Below, piece by piece: positions 18,610 through 27,640 of a stretch of DNA of 64,000 nt (position 1 is its first letter; the number at the start of each line of letters is the position of its first letter). Below the pieces are notes generated by a model, which was not told the origin of the DNA, ran no database searches, and saw only the letters and a list, made by a program, of their open reading frames with translations. This DNA is from Pseudomonas entomophila L48 (GTDB lineage: Bacteria > Pseudomonadota > Gammaproteobacteria > Pseudomonadales > Pseudomonadaceae), in assembly GCF_000026105.1 (NCBI RefSeq), contig NC_008027.1:4856501-4920500 (forward strand). Reading direction: 5' to 3'. The translations under genes and the position numbers were made by a program.

Positions 18610-19065
18610 ATGCCCCGCCCGGTCCTGATCGCCATCGACGCCTCTCCCACCAGCCACACCCTGCTTGACCTCGCCCGCCGCTACTGCCGCCCGGGCGAAC
18701 ACACCCTGCACGTGCTGCTGGCCATCGACGCGACCTTCGCCGTGCACGACCACCCCAGTGCCTATACCGAAGAGGAGCAGGAAGAGTACCCCGCCGCCTG
18801 CGATGAACAGCAACTGGCCGAACGCGCGGTGGCAAGCGCCGTGCACTCCCTGCGCGAAGCCGGGTTCGACAGCCTGGGCTGCCTGGTTGCCGCTCAGCCG
18901 GTGGAGGCCATTGTCGCCAAGGCGCGGGAGCTGGAGTGCGAGCTGGTCATCATGGGCCACCGCCACCTGTCGCGGCTGGGGCGGCTGCTGGATCCATCGA
19001 TCAGTGCCAAGGTAATCGACCGGGTCGATGTACCCGTGTTGGTAGGTGCCGCCATTCGCGCCTGA
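18610..19065 (+). CDS. Universal stress protein family (UspA-like)
   Basis: 151 residues, one Usp domain. It begins with VLIAIDASPTSH and ends with the nucleotide-binding loop MGHRHLSRLGRLLDPSIS followed by VPVLVG, which agrees with the ATP-binding Usp subgroup (G-x2-G-x9-G-S/T), although the second glycine is replaced by His-containing sequence. Cytoplasmic. Divergent from lysR. Confidence 0.88.
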   Translation: MPRPVLIAIDASPTSHTLLDLARRYCRPGEHTLHVLLAIDATFAVHDHPSAYTEEEQEEYPAACDEQQLAERAVASAVHSLREAGFDSLGCLVAAQPVEAIVAKARELECELVIMGHRHLSRLGRLLDPSISAKVIDRVDVPVLVGAAIRA

Positions 19066-19069
19066 CCAC

Positions 19070-19168
19070 GATCCCTGTAGGAGCCAGCTTGCTGGCGAAC
19101 AGCCCGCGCACAGATCCATGGCCTGCATTGGCCCGGGTTCGCCAGCAAGCTGGCTCCTACAGGGGATC
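19070..19168. repeat. REP inverted pair (AGCCAGCTTGCTGGC type)
   Basis: GATCCCTGTAGGAGCCAGCT with TGCTGGCGAAC is mirrored by GTTCGCCAGCAAGCTGGCTC with CTACAGGGGATC, between convergent genes. Confidence 0.9.
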
Positions 19169-19178
19169 GCGGTCGGCA

Positions 19179-20039
19179 TCAGCCCTCGCTTGGCTTGACT
19201 ACCACCGTGCAGGTGGTCCCGGCCGCGAGCAGGAACCCCTCCGGCACCTCGTCGATGTGAATCCGCACCGGCACCCGCTGCGCCAGCCGCACCCAGTTGA
19301 AGGTCGGGTTAACATCGGCGATCAGCTCGCGGCTCTGCGGGTTGTCGCGGTCATAGATGCCCCGGGCGATGCTCTCCACATGCCCCTTGATCCGCTCGCC
19401 GCTCATCATCTGCAACTCGGCCACATCACCCACTTTCACATGGGGCAACTTGGTCTCTTCGAAGAAGCCATACACCCAGAACGACTGTTCATCCACCACC
19501 GCCATCACCGCCTCGCCGGTGCGGGCGTAATCGCCCTTGTGGATGTTCAGGTTGGTTACATAACCATCGACGGTAGCGACGATCTGCGTGCGCTTGAGGT
19601 TCAGCTCGGCGGCGGCCAGCTGGGCCTGGGCGTGCTGGTAGTCGGCCAACGCCGAATCGGCGATGTTGCTGGCGTCGTCGCGGTTCTCTTTCGAGATCAC
19701 CAGGTTGTCCATATCGGCGCGGCGCTTGGCGTTGACCTTGCGCATCTCCCAGGAGGCCTTGCGCGAGGCCACCAGCGCCTTGGCCTGGTCCACCGCCAGC
19801 TGGTAGTGCTCGGGGTCGATGCGGATCAGCACGTCGCCCTTCTTCACCCGCTGGTTGTCCTTGACCGGCACATCCACCACGTAGCCCGGCACATCGGCGG
19901 CCACGTTGATGATGTCAGCGCGCACCCGGCCGTCGCGGGTCCACGGCGTGGTCATGTAGTGCAGCCACAACTGGCGGCCGATCACCACGGCAGCGGTGAG
20001 CACCAGCAAGGTGGCAATCAGGCTGAAGAACTTTTTCAT
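19179..20039 (-). CDS. HlyD-family adaptor of an AaeAB-like efflux pump
   Basis: 286 residues. N-terminal anchor (FSLIATLLVLTAAVVIG) followed by TPWTRDGRVRADI, a hallmark of the AaeA/EmrA-like adaptors, then lipoyl halves and a helical hairpin. ATG at 20039 starts MKKFFSL; the frame upstream is not supported. Third gene of a four-gene set (OMF, FUSC, DUF1656, HlyD). AaeAB of E. coli exports p-hydroxybenzoate and related aromatic acids; the substrate here is inferred. Confidence 0.9.
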   Translation of the reverse strand: MKKFFSLIATLLVLTAAVVIGRQLWLHYMTTPWTRDGRVRADIINVAADVPGYVVDVPVKDNQRVKKGDVLIRIDPEHYQLAVDQAKALVASRKASWEMRKVNAKRRADMDNLVISKENRDDASNIADSALADYQHAQAQLAAAELNLKRTQIVATVDGYVTNLNIHKGDYARTGEAVMAVVDEQSFWVYGFFEETKLPHVKVGDVAELQMMSGERIKGHVESIARGIYDRDNPQSRELIADVNPTFNWVRLAQRVPVRIHIDEVPEGFLLAAGTTCTVVVKPSEG

Positions 20040-20049
20040 CGAGGGTTTC

Positions 20050-20265
20050 TCACCAGTAGAGCGACAGCGCCAAGGCGCCGAACAGGCAGACAAACAGGCT
20101 CAGGCGCAGCAGCGCCGGGTGCCAGAAGAAGCGGTAGCCATCATGGCTGGCGATGAACCGGTCCAGGCCCCAGGCCAGGCCCAGGGCGAACAGGAACATC
20201 AAGGTCATGGTGGGCATGTACACGCCATGGAAGGCGATCTCACGGGGCATGGTTTCACGGAGCAT
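20050..20265 (-). CDS. DUF1656 small membrane protein (AaeX-like)
   Basis: 71 residues with two hydrophobic segments (MPTMTLMFLFALGLAWGL, LLRLSLFVCLFGALALSLYW) and the family's opening REIAFHGVYMPT. ATG at 20265 overlaps the end of the FUSC gene by 11 bp. Always found with FUSC and HlyD partners in AaeXAB-type operons; function unknown. Confidence 0.9.
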   Translation of the reverse strand: MLRETMPREIAFHGVYMPTMTLMFLFALGLAWGLDRFIASHDGYRFFWHPALLRLSLFVCLFGALALSLYW

Positions 20266-22432
20266 CGTGTAATCCTTTCGCCGGTGCCAGCGGCGACTGT
20301 GGGTCAAGCAGGGAGGAACGGATGAAGTGCAGGTAGCTCTGCGCCCGGCGCAGCACCGAGGTGTCGAAGTGCCGGGCGAACGGTTCGTCGGTGGCCTGCA
20401 CGCGGCTGATGGCGTGGTCCACCGCCACCAGGGCGCGCTCGTGGTTGCTGGCGCTGGGTTGCAGGAACAATCGCGCCAGGGCCCGGCCCATTACGCGGAT
20501 GGCCTGGCGCCACGGCTGCGACTCGGCGTAGGCCGGGTGCACCGGCGCACGGGCCTGCTCCTTGCGCAGCTCGATGATGGCGTGGCCGATCTCCAGCACG
20601 GTGAACATCCAGCCCATCAGCTCGCTCTGCACCTGCGGCTTGCCGGCAGCCAGGCCATAGGCCTGGTGCAGCAGGTCGCGGGTACGGCTCTCGAAGGCCG
20701 AGCCCAGCCCACGCAAGCGCCCGCCGATGGCGAACAGCACCTGCTCGCGCAGTTCCTGCTCCAGGCGGCTCCACAGCCAGCGGCTGTTCGGCGGCAGGAT
20801 GATCGCCCCGGCCGCGGCGCAGACGAACATGCCGATGACCATGCCGATGTAGTCGTTGATGAAGGTGTAGGGGTCGTAGACCGTCAGGTTGTTCGGCACC
20901 GAACCGATGGCGAAGAACACCAGCAGGCCCAGGCCGTAGCCGGCATAGGCCGGGCGCGAGGCGAGAAACGCGCCGAGCACGAACACCGGCGCCAGCACCA
21001 TGCACAGCAGCGGGAAGCCGTCGATCCAGGGGAACACGAAGAAGGTCTCGAAGAACCCGATGAACGCGCCGATCGCCGTGCCGCAGGCCATCTGGAACGA
21101 CATGCGCTTGGGGTTCGGCGAGGCCGCCGACAGGCCCACGGTGACCGTGGCGATCAGGGTCATCATGGCGCCGCTGGGCCAGTCGCTGAGCAGCCAGTAG
21201 CTGCCCAGCAACAGCAGCACCGCCGAGGCGCGCACGCCGGCGGCCAGCGGCACCAACCAGCTGGTCTGGGCCACGTAGGGTTCGTCCCACTGTTCGCGCT
21301 CGTGCTTGTGCACGGCCAGCGAGGCATGGGTCTCGGCGTAGCTGTACATCTCGTCGACGAAGCGATAGAGCAGCTCGAAGGCGGTGTGGAAATCGAGCAG
21401 GTCGGACTCGCTCGGGTTGGTCTCCAGGTACTCGGCGCGCAGGCTGCGCACCTGGGCCTGCAGGCCTTCCTTGTAGGTGCCCAGCTCCAGCGCCAGGCGC
21501 AAGGCGTCGGCATCGGTCAAGGCCCGGCCCACGTAGGGCTGCAGCAACTGCGCCAGGGTTTCCAGGCCAGGCTCGATGGCGCCGACGATCTGCAACGGGC
21601 CACGGGCGCGCAGGCGTTCGAGCAACCGGTGCAAGGCGTTGAAGCGCGTGGTGATGGCCATGAACTCGCTGTTCATGCGCACCAGGCGGCCGGAGCGCCG
21701 GCGCATGTGCGGGTCTTCGAAGGCAGTGACGTTGCGCAGGCTCTCCAGGCCCACCGCCTCGGCGACGAAGCGCACGTTGCTGGTCTCGAAGCGGTCGCGC
21801 TGGCTGTCGCCGCGCAGGGCCTCGACCACCACCCCGGCGAACACGCCGAAGCGCTGGTACAGGGCATTGCGCATGGCGGCACTGGCCGACTGCGGCAGGA
21901 TCGAGGCGCTGACGAAGGTCGAGACCAGAATCCCCAGGGCGATCTCCAGCACCCGCCACACCGCCGCCATGAACGCCTGGTCGGGGTGCTGCAGCACCGG
22001 CAGGCCGATCATCGCCGCCGTATAACCCGCCAGCACGAAGCCATAGGCGCGGAAGGTGCGGTAGCGCATGGCCCCCGCCGAACACAAGCCCACCCACAGC
22101 GCCAGGCTGGGCAGGAACAGCTCGGTGTTCTGCGGGAAGATGGCGATCAGCGCGATCATCATCGCCGAGCCGGCCAGGGTGCCCAGCACCCGGTAGAAGC
22201 TCTTGGCGAACACATGGCCGCTCTGCGGCTGCATGACGATGAACACAGTGATCATCGCTGTGCGCGGCTGCGGCAGTTCCAGGCGCATGGCCAGCCACAG
22301 GGTGATGAACGCTGCGGCCAGCACCTTGAAGATATAGACCCAGGTGACCCCATCGGTGCGCGCCCAGGCGAAGAAGCCCCGGCGCCATTCCAGGCTCTGC
22401 AGCCAGCGCAGGGGCAAGCTCAGTGTGCTCAT
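20255..22432 (-). CDS. FUSC-family efflux transporter (AaeB-like)
   Basis: 725-residue inner-membrane protein built of two repeated halves, each with about six N-terminal membrane helices and a cytoplasmic domain (first helices from FKVLAAAFITLWLAMRLELP; second set around ASAVLLLLGSYWLLSDWPSG). FUSC proteins are energised exporters of aromatic carboxylic acids. The start overlaps the stop of the outer-membrane gene by ATGA, and the stop overlaps the DUF1656 gene. Confidence 0.92.
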   Translation of the reverse strand: MSTLSLPLRWLQSLEWRRGFFAWARTDGVTWVYIFKVLAAAFITLWLAMRLELPQPRTAMITVFIVMQPQSGHVFAKSFYRVLGTLAGSAMMIALIAIFPQNTELFLPSLALWVGLCSAGAMRYRTFRAYGFVLAGYTAAMIGLPVLQHPDQAFMAAVWRVLEIALGILVSTFVSASILPQSASAAMRNALYQRFGVFAGVVVEALRGDSQRDRFETSNVRFVAEAVGLESLRNVTAFEDPHMRRRSGRLVRMNSEFMAITTRFNALHRLLERLRARGPLQIVGAIEPGLETLAQLLQPYVGRALTDADALRLALELGTYKEGLQAQVRSLRAEYLETNPSESDLLDFHTAFELLYRFVDEMYSYAETHASLAVHKHEREQWDEPYVAQTSWLVPLAAGVRASAVLLLLGSYWLLSDWPSGAMMTLIATVTVGLSAASPNPKRMSFQMACGTAIGAFIGFFETFFVFPWIDGFPLLCMVLAPVFVLGAFLASRPAYAGYGLGLLVFFAIGSVPNNLTVYDPYTFINDYIGMVIGMFVCAAAGAIILPPNSRWLWSRLEQELREQVLFAIGGRLRGLGSAFESRTRDLLHQAYGLAAGKPQVQSELMGWMFTVLEIGHAIIELRKEQARAPVHPAYAESQPWRQAIRVMGRALARLFLQPSASNHERALVAVDHAISRVQATDEPFARHFDTSVLRRAQSYLHFIRSSLLDPQSPLAPAKGLHDAP

Positions 22433-23955
22433 TCGGCGTGGTCCGGCTGGTCGAAGATGGCCAGGGTGGCCGGTGTTTTCGGTGCGGCCTGGCGGTCTTC
22501 GTCCGGCACATCCTTGCCCGCCTCCAGGCCGCCGCCCAGAGCGGTGACCAGCTCGGCGTGGGCGGTCAGGCGCGCGGCCTGCACCTGTTGCTGCACTTGC
22601 TGTTGGCGGAACAGCAGGGTCTGGGCATTGAGCACGTTGAGGTAGTCGGTCAGCCCACGCTGGAAGGCGACGGTGGCGATGTCGTAGGTCTTCTGCGCGG
22701 CGGCCACGCTTTCAGCGGCGAAGTGCGCCTGCTCCTTCATCGACTCGCGGCGGATCAACTGGTCGGAGATGTTCTTCAGCGCGCCGATCACCGTCTGGTT
22801 GTAGCGCGCCACGGCCACGTCATAGCCGGCCGAGGCCACGCCCAATTGCGAGCGCAGGCGACCGCCGTCGAAGATCGGCAGGCTGATGGCCGGCCCCACG
22901 TTGTAGTTGAACTTGCGCCCGGTGAGGAACTCCAGCGGGCCGCCGCCAGTGGCCATGAAGCCGAGGCTGCCGACCAGGTCGACGTTGGGGAAGAAGCCGG
23001 CGTGGGCCACATCGATGCCACGGGCCTGGGCCGCCACCTGCCAGCGGCTGGCGACCACGTCCGGGCGCTGGCCGACCAGTTCGGCGGGCAGGTTCGACGG
23101 CAGCGCAAGCGGCGCGCCGAGGGTCAGGGTCGGGCGTTGCAGCTTCGCGCCCTCCCCCGGCCCCTTGCCGGCCAGGGCCGCCAGCTGGTTGCGGGTCAGG
23201 GCGATCTCTTCGTTGAGGCTGTCGATCTGCCGGTGGGTTTCCGGCAGCGGTGCCTCGGCCTGGCTGACTTCGAAATGGGTACCGATGCCACCGTCGAGGC
23301 GGCGCTTGGCCAGGGCGACGATCTGCTCCTGCTGCGCAAGCTCGGCCTGGACGATATCGCGCCGGGCGTAATGCAGGCTGAGCTGGATGTAGGCGCGCAC
23401 CACATTGTTCTCAAGCTCCAGCTGGGCCTGGCGCGCCTCGGCGACGCTCATGTGCGCCTGGTCCACGGCCTGCTCGCTGGCATTGCGCTCGCGGCCCCAC
23501 AGGTCCAGCGCGTAGCTGAAGCCAATGGCGGCGTTGTTGTCCCAGGTGTTGGCGCCGGACAGCGCGCCGGGGCCGTAGAACTGATCCTCCGGCCAGTTGT
23601 GGCGCTTGAGCGTGGCATTGCCGTTGGCCTGGAGCTTTTCCGCCGACTCGACCACGCCGGCCATCGCCTTGGCTTCACGCACCCGCGCGGCGGCCATGGC
23701 CAGGCTCGGGCTGCCGGCCAGCGCCTGGGCGACCCAGGCGTCGAGCTGCGGGTCGCCATAGGCGCGCCACCATTGCTGGGCCGGCCAGTGGGCGTCGCGC
23801 GCGGCCTCGCGGATCGCGTCGTCGGTGGTCAGTTGGTTGGCTTGGAGTGTCTTGCTTTGCGGGGCGATGCCCCAGGTTCCGATACAGCCGCTCAAGGTGA
23901 GACAAAGGGCACAGGCACTGAACGCATGGAGCGCTCTGATGTGGCGACGCGGCAC
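22429..23955 (-). CDS. Outer-membrane efflux lipoprotein (NodT family)
   Basis: 508 residues with lipobox (ALCLTLSGC) and two OEP repeats. First gene of the FUSC-DUF1656-HlyD operon, completing a tripartite path across both membranes. Coupled to the FUSC gene by a 4-bp overlap. Divergently transcribed from the LysR gene at 24136 across a 180-bp AT-rich spacer that must hold the promoters of both. Confidence 0.92.
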   Translation of the reverse strand: MPRRHIRALHAFSACALCLTLSGCIGTWGIAPQSKTLQANQLTTDDAIREAARDAHWPAQQWWRAYGDPQLDAWVAQALAGSPSLAMAAARVREAKAMAGVVESAEKLQANGNATLKRHNWPEDQFYGPGALSGANTWDNNAAIGFSYALDLWGRERNASEQAVDQAHMSVAEARQAQLELENNVVRAYIQLSLHYARRDIVQAELAQQEQIVALAKRRLDGGIGTHFEVSQAEAPLPETHRQIDSLNEEIALTRNQLAALAGKGPGEGAKLQRPTLTLGAPLALPSNLPAELVGQRPDVVASRWQVAAQARGIDVAHAGFFPNVDLVGSLGFMATGGGPLEFLTGRKFNYNVGPAISLPIFDGGRLRSQLGVASAGYDVAVARYNQTVIGALKNISDQLIRRESMKEQAHFAAESVAAAQKTYDIATVAFQRGLTDYLNVLNAQTLLFRQQQVQQQVQAARLTAHAELVTALGGGLEAGKDVPDEDRQAAPKTPATLAIFDQPDHAE

Positions 23956-24135
23956 AGCTGCGATTTCCCGAGGAAGAGGTGGAGGGGCCGGGCAATTCTA
24001 GGGGCGGGTTTCATTGGCGATAAGCGTATATTCCTGCGAATCTTTGTTACCAAAACAGCGATAATCCGGCTTTAGTCGGAGGCGAAACTCCGTTACTTCA
24101 TGTCACAATTTTGTCCTCTAAACCGAGAGTGACCC

Positions 24136-25083
24136 ATGGACACCCTGCAAAACATGCGTGCTTTCAGTTGCGTGGCCCAGCTCGGCAGCTTCACCGCTGC
24201 CGCGGCGCAACTGGACACCACCACCGCGAACGTGTCGCGGGCGGTCTCCAACCTGGAAGCCCATCTGCAAACCCGCCTGCTCAACCGCACCACCCGGCGC
24301 ATCGCGCTGACCGAGGCCGGCAAGCGCTACCTGATGCGCTGTGAACAGATTCTTACCTACGTGGAAGAAGCCGAGGCCGAGGCCAGCGACGCCCACGCCC
24401 GCCCTGCCGGGCAGTTGAAGGTGCATTCGATGACCGGCGTCGGCCAGCACTTCGTGGTCGACGCCATCGCCCGCTACCGCGAGTCGCACCCGGACGTCAC
24501 CTTCGACCTGACCATGGCCAACCGCGTGCCCGACCTGCTGGACGAGGGCTACGACGTGTCCATTGTGCTGGCCAGCGAACTGCCTGACTCGGGCTTCGTC
24601 TCCCAGCGCCTGGGCATCACCTACAGCATCGTCTGCGCCTCGCCCGAGTACGTGGCCCGCCACGGCACCGCGCACAAGCCGGCCGATCTGCTCAAGCACG
24701 CCTGCCTGCGCATGGTCAGCCCGGTGATCCCGCTGGAGAAGTGGCTGTTCGACGGGCCGGAAGGCCAGGAGATGGTCAACATCACCAGCTCGCCGTTCCA
24801 GGTGAACTCGGCGGACGCGATGAAGACCGCGATTCGCAGCAGCATGGGGGTCGGTGTGCTGCCGATCTACTCGGCCATCGACGGCCTGCGCGACGGCAGC
24901 CTGGTGCGGATCATGCCGGAGTACCGCCTGCAGGAGCTGAACCTGTATGCGATCTACCCGTCGCGCCAGTACCTGGATGCCAAGATCAAGACCTGGGTCG
25001 AGTACCTGCGCAACTCGCTACCGGAGATTCTTGCCGCCCATGAGGCGGACTTGAAGACCCATCAGGTGCTGATCGCCAACTGA
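24136..25083 (+). CDS. LysR-family regulator (AaeR-like)
   Basis: 315 residues. HTH: MRAFSCVAQLGSFTAAAAQL...TTANVSRAVSNLEAHLQTRLL. The effector domain follows from about residue 90 (GQLKVHSMTGVG). Divergent from the four-gene FUSC efflux operon, so it is probably its regulator, as AaeR is for AaeXAB. Effector not deducible from sequence. Confidence 0.9.
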   Translation: MDTLQNMRAFSCVAQLGSFTAAAAQLDTTTANVSRAVSNLEAHLQTRLLNRTTRRIALTEAGKRYLMRCEQILTYVEEAEAEASDAHARPAGQLKVHSMTGVGQHFVVDAIARYRESHPDVTFDLTMANRVPDLLDEGYDVSIVLASELPDSGFVSQRLGITYSIVCASPEYVARHGTAHKPADLLKHACLRMVSPVIPLEKWLFDGPEGQEMVNITSSPFQVNSADAMKTAIRSSMGVGVLPIYSAIDGLRDGSLVRIMPEYRLQELNLYAIYPSRQYLDAKIKTWVEYLRNSLPEILAAHEADLKTHQVLIAN

Positions 25084-25178
25084 AAAAAGCGGCTGCATTG
25101 GGGGTGGGGACAATGGTAGGTTGCTAACCATTGAATCCAGCGTCTGGCAGACAGGGCCATGGGAGGGCTTCGCCCTCC

Positions 25179-25242
25179 ATCGCGGATAAATCCGCTCCTA
25201 CAGGGGTCGTGCACTTTCTGTAGGAGCGGATTTATCCGCGAT
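25179..25242. repeat. REP inverted pair (GCGGATTTATCCGCGAT type)
   Basis: ATCGCGGATAAATCCGCTCC with TACAG (25179-25203), perfect reverse copy at 25218-25242. A small hairpin GGGAGGGCTTCGCCCTCC precedes it at 25161. Confidence 0.9.
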
Positions 25243-25305
25243 GGGCCGCAACGCGGCCCCCTCTGCGCCCGACTCCGTCCTCCCGCCTTGCAGAGAAGCA
25301 GCCCG

Positions 25306-26280
25306 ATGAAAAAAACCGTCCTGGCCTTCAGCCGCATCACCCAGGCCTCAGCCGAACGCCTGCAGCAAGACTTCAACGTGATCGTGCCGAACCCCAAGCT
25401 CGGCGACATCAACGCCCAGTTCAACGAAGCCCTGCCCGAGGCCCACGGCCTGATCGGCGTGGGCCGCAAGCTCGGCCGCGCGCAGCTCGAAGGCGCGGGC
25501 AAGCTGGAGGTGGTGTCCAGCGTCTCGGTGGGCTACGACAATTATGACCTGGACTACTTCAACGAACGCGGCATCGCCCTGACCAACACCCCCGACGTGC
25601 TCACCGAAAGCACCGCCGACCTGGGCTTCGCCCTGATCATGGGCTGCGCCCGGCGCACCGCCGAGCTGGACGCCTGGACCAAGGCCGGCCAGTGGCAGGC
25701 CACCGTCGGCCCGGCGCACTTCGGCAGCGACGTGCACGGCAAGACCCTGGGCATCGTCGGCCTGGGCAACATCGGCGCGGCCATCGCCCGCCGTGGCCGT
25801 TTCGGTTTCAACATGCAGGTGCTGTACACCGGCAACAGCCGCAAGGCCGCGCTGGAGGAGGAGCTGGGCGCGCAGTTCCGCAGCCTGGACGAGTTGCTGG
25901 GCGAAGCTGATTTCGTCTGCCTGGTGGTGCCGCTGTCCGACGCCACCCGCAAGCTGATCGGTGCTCGTGAACTGAAGCTGATGAAGCCCAGCGCGTTCCT
26001 GGTCAACGTTGCTCGCGGGCCAGTGGTGGACGAGGCGGCGCTGGTCGAGGCGCTACAGAACGGCACGATTCGCGGTGCCGGGCTGGATGTGTACGAGAAG
26101 GAGCCGCTGAGCGATTCGCCGCTGTTCAAGCTGCCCAACGCCCTGACCCTGCCGCACATCGGCTCGGCCACCGCCGAGACCCGCGAGGCCATGGCCAACC
26201 GGGCGCTGGACAACCTGCGCGCGGCGCTGCTCGGTGAGCGGCCACGGGACCTGGTGAACCCGCAGGTGTGGAAGCACTGA
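25306..26280 (+). CDS. ghrB: 2-ketoacid / glyoxylate-hydroxypyruvate reductase B type
   Basis: 324-residue NAD(P)-dependent D-2-hydroxyacid dehydrogenase, the same length as E. coli GhrB (2-ketogluconate/hydroxypyruvate reductase). The nucleotide fold has GLGNIGAAIARRG. The catalytic Arg is in VNVARGPVV, the Glu in the ENxx region before PLFKLPN, and the His in PHIGSAT. ATG at 25306 (MKKTVLAF); the upstream frame runs through a REP pair and is not coding. Closest in reading to the pseudomonad 2-ketoaldonate reductases; exact substrate uncertain. Confidence 0.87.
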   Translation: MKKTVLAFSRITQASAERLQQDFNVIVPNPKLGDINAQFNEALPEAHGLIGVGRKLGRAQLEGAGKLEVVSSVSVGYDNYDLDYFNERGIALTNTPDVLTESTADLGFALIMGCARRTAELDAWTKAGQWQATVGPAHFGSDVHGKTLGIVGLGNIGAAIARRGRFGFNMQVLYTGNSRKAALEEELGAQFRSLDELLGEADFVCLVVPLSDATRKLIGARELKLMKPSAFLVNVARGPVVDEAALVEALQNGTIRGAGLDVYEKEPLSDSPLFKLPNALTLPHIGSATAETREAMANRALDNLRAALLGERPRDLVNPQVWKH

Positions 26281-26315
26281 AGCGCGTTCGCCGGCATCTA
26301 CCGGTTGGCGCGAAC

Positions 26316-26406
26316 TTGTAGGAGCCAGCTTCGCTGGCGAACCGGGGCCAATGCAGGCCTCGGATCTGTGCGCGGCACTGTTCGCCAGCAAAGCTGGCGC
26401 CTACAG
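26316..26406. repeat. REP inverted pair
   Basis: TTGTAGGAGCCAGCTTCGCT with GGCGAAC, mirrored by GTTCGCCAGCAAAGCTGGCG with CCTACAG. Confidence 0.88.
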
Positions 26407-26435
26407 GGGTATTGCGGTTGACCGGGAGATAGCGA

Positions 26436-26510
26436 TCAGCAGGGCTGCCGTCGGTGCTTGGTCTCCTGGTAGATCCGCCCGATGCACTCGTCCAGGGTGC
26501 CATCCGTCAT
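26436..26510 (-). CDS. Possible 24-residue ORF abutting the EamA gene
   Basis: ATG at 26510 follows the EamA stop without a gap (TGAATG) and reads MTDGTLDECIGRIYQETKHR then RQPC and TGA. Good codon use and the coupled position suggest a small protein or the remnant of a larger one. No family recognised; may be non-coding. Confidence 0.3.
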   Translation of the reverse strand: MTDGTLDECIGRIYQETKHRRQPC

Positions 26511-27410
26511 TCAACGTGCCAACGCCACGGCCTCAGTCCTGACCTTGGGCTTGCGAAACACCAGCACATTCCCCGCCATCACCGCCACCAGCCCCAGCAA
26601 CGCCGGCGCCGTCCACTGGTACCCCTCGGCCACCGCCGATACGTTCAGCGCCACCAACGGGAACAGCACCGTGCAGTACGCTGCCCGCTCCGGCCCCATG
26701 CGCCCGACCAGGGTCAGGTAGGCAGTAAAAGCGATCACCGAGCCTGGGATCACCAAGTACAGCAGCGAACCGATATAGCGGGCGTTCCATTCCATGTCGA
26801 AGGGAATGCCCTTGACCAGGCAATACACCGCCAGCATCGAGGCGCCGTACACCATGCCCCAGGCATTGGTAGTCATGGGCTTGAGCCCGGCCTTCTGCTG
26901 CACGGTGGACAGCATGTTGCCCGCCGAGAAGCACAACGTGCCGAGCAGTCCCAGCCCCAGGCCGTACAAGGTCTCGCGGCTGGCGGCGTGGTGCGACAGC
27001 TCTGGCCAGAACAGCAAGCCCAGCCCGAGCAGGCCCAAGGCCCCGCCGGCCAGCACGTTGGCGGCGATGCGCTGGCCGAAGAAGATCCGCGCGTTGATCG
27101 CGTTCCACAAGGTGGCGGTGGAGAACACCACGGCGATCAGGCCGGTGGCGACCCACTGGCTGGCGGTGAGGAAGCACATGAAGTTGACGCAGAACAGGCA
27201 CAACCCCTGGGCCAGGCACACCAGGTGGCCACGGCGGTTCATCGGTTGCAGGCGGCGGGTGAGCAGCAGGAAGGCGAACAGGATCAGCCCGGCCAGGGCG
27301 AAGCGGTAGACGATCGACACCGGGATGGCGACCTCGCCCAGCTGCAGTTTCAGGGCGATCCAGGTGGTGCCCCAGATCAGGACGGTGAGCAGGTAGAGCG
27401 ACAGGTTCAT
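26511..27410 (-). CDS. EamA/DMT-family exporter
   Basis: 299 residues with about ten membrane helices arranged as two EamA repeats (LTVLIWGTTWIALKLQLGEV at the start of repeat 1; SLLYLVIPGSVIAFTAYLTL in repeat 2). Drug/metabolite transporter superfamily; members often export amino acids or metabolites. Divergent from the AraC gene across 230 bp holding a REP pair, so the AraC protein is a plausible regulator. Confidence 0.88.
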   Translation of the reverse strand: MNLSLYLLTVLIWGTTWIALKLQLGEVAIPVSIVYRFALAGLILFAFLLLTRRLQPMNRRGHLVCLAQGLCLFCVNFMCFLTASQWVATGLIAVVFSTATLWNAINARIFFGQRIAANVLAGGALGLLGLGLLFWPELSHHAASRETLYGLGLGLLGTLCFSAGNMLSTVQQKAGLKPMTTNAWGMVYGASMLAVYCLVKGIPFDMEWNARYIGSLLYLVIPGSVIAFTAYLTLVGRMGPERAAYCTVLFPLVALNVSAVAEGYQWTAPALLGLVAVMAGNVLVFRKPKVRTEAVALAR

Positions 27411-27451
27411 GGAAGTCCTCCGGGTGTTGAGCCAAGGGCCGCGTTGCGGCC

Positions 27452-27506
27452 TTCGCCGGCAAGCCGGCTCCTACGGGGACGCTGTAGGAGCCGGCTTGCC
27501 GGCGAA
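27452..27506. repeat. REP inverted pair (AGCCGGCTTGCCGGC type)
   Basis: TTCGCCGGCAAGCCGGCTCC with TAC, perfect reverse copy at 27484-27506; nine-base spacer. Outer bases CGGGTGTT (27421) and AACACCCG (27505) extend it. Confidence 0.88.
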
Positions 27507-27640
27507 CACCCGAGACGACATGCCCATTGCCAGTCTCCAACGCCCTGCTTGTTCCGGCTTGCACAAACTTGCGCTTTTCCACCCCAGGTAGCTGCCAGCC
27601 CGCCCCGCGCGCAGTACGATGGGCACCAGAGGAGTCGCCC

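Noticed and set aside
20327..22645. Plus-strand open frame opposite the FUSC transporter
   Set aside because: Gln/His/Arg-rich composition typical of antisense frames; the minus strand is a clear membrane protein.
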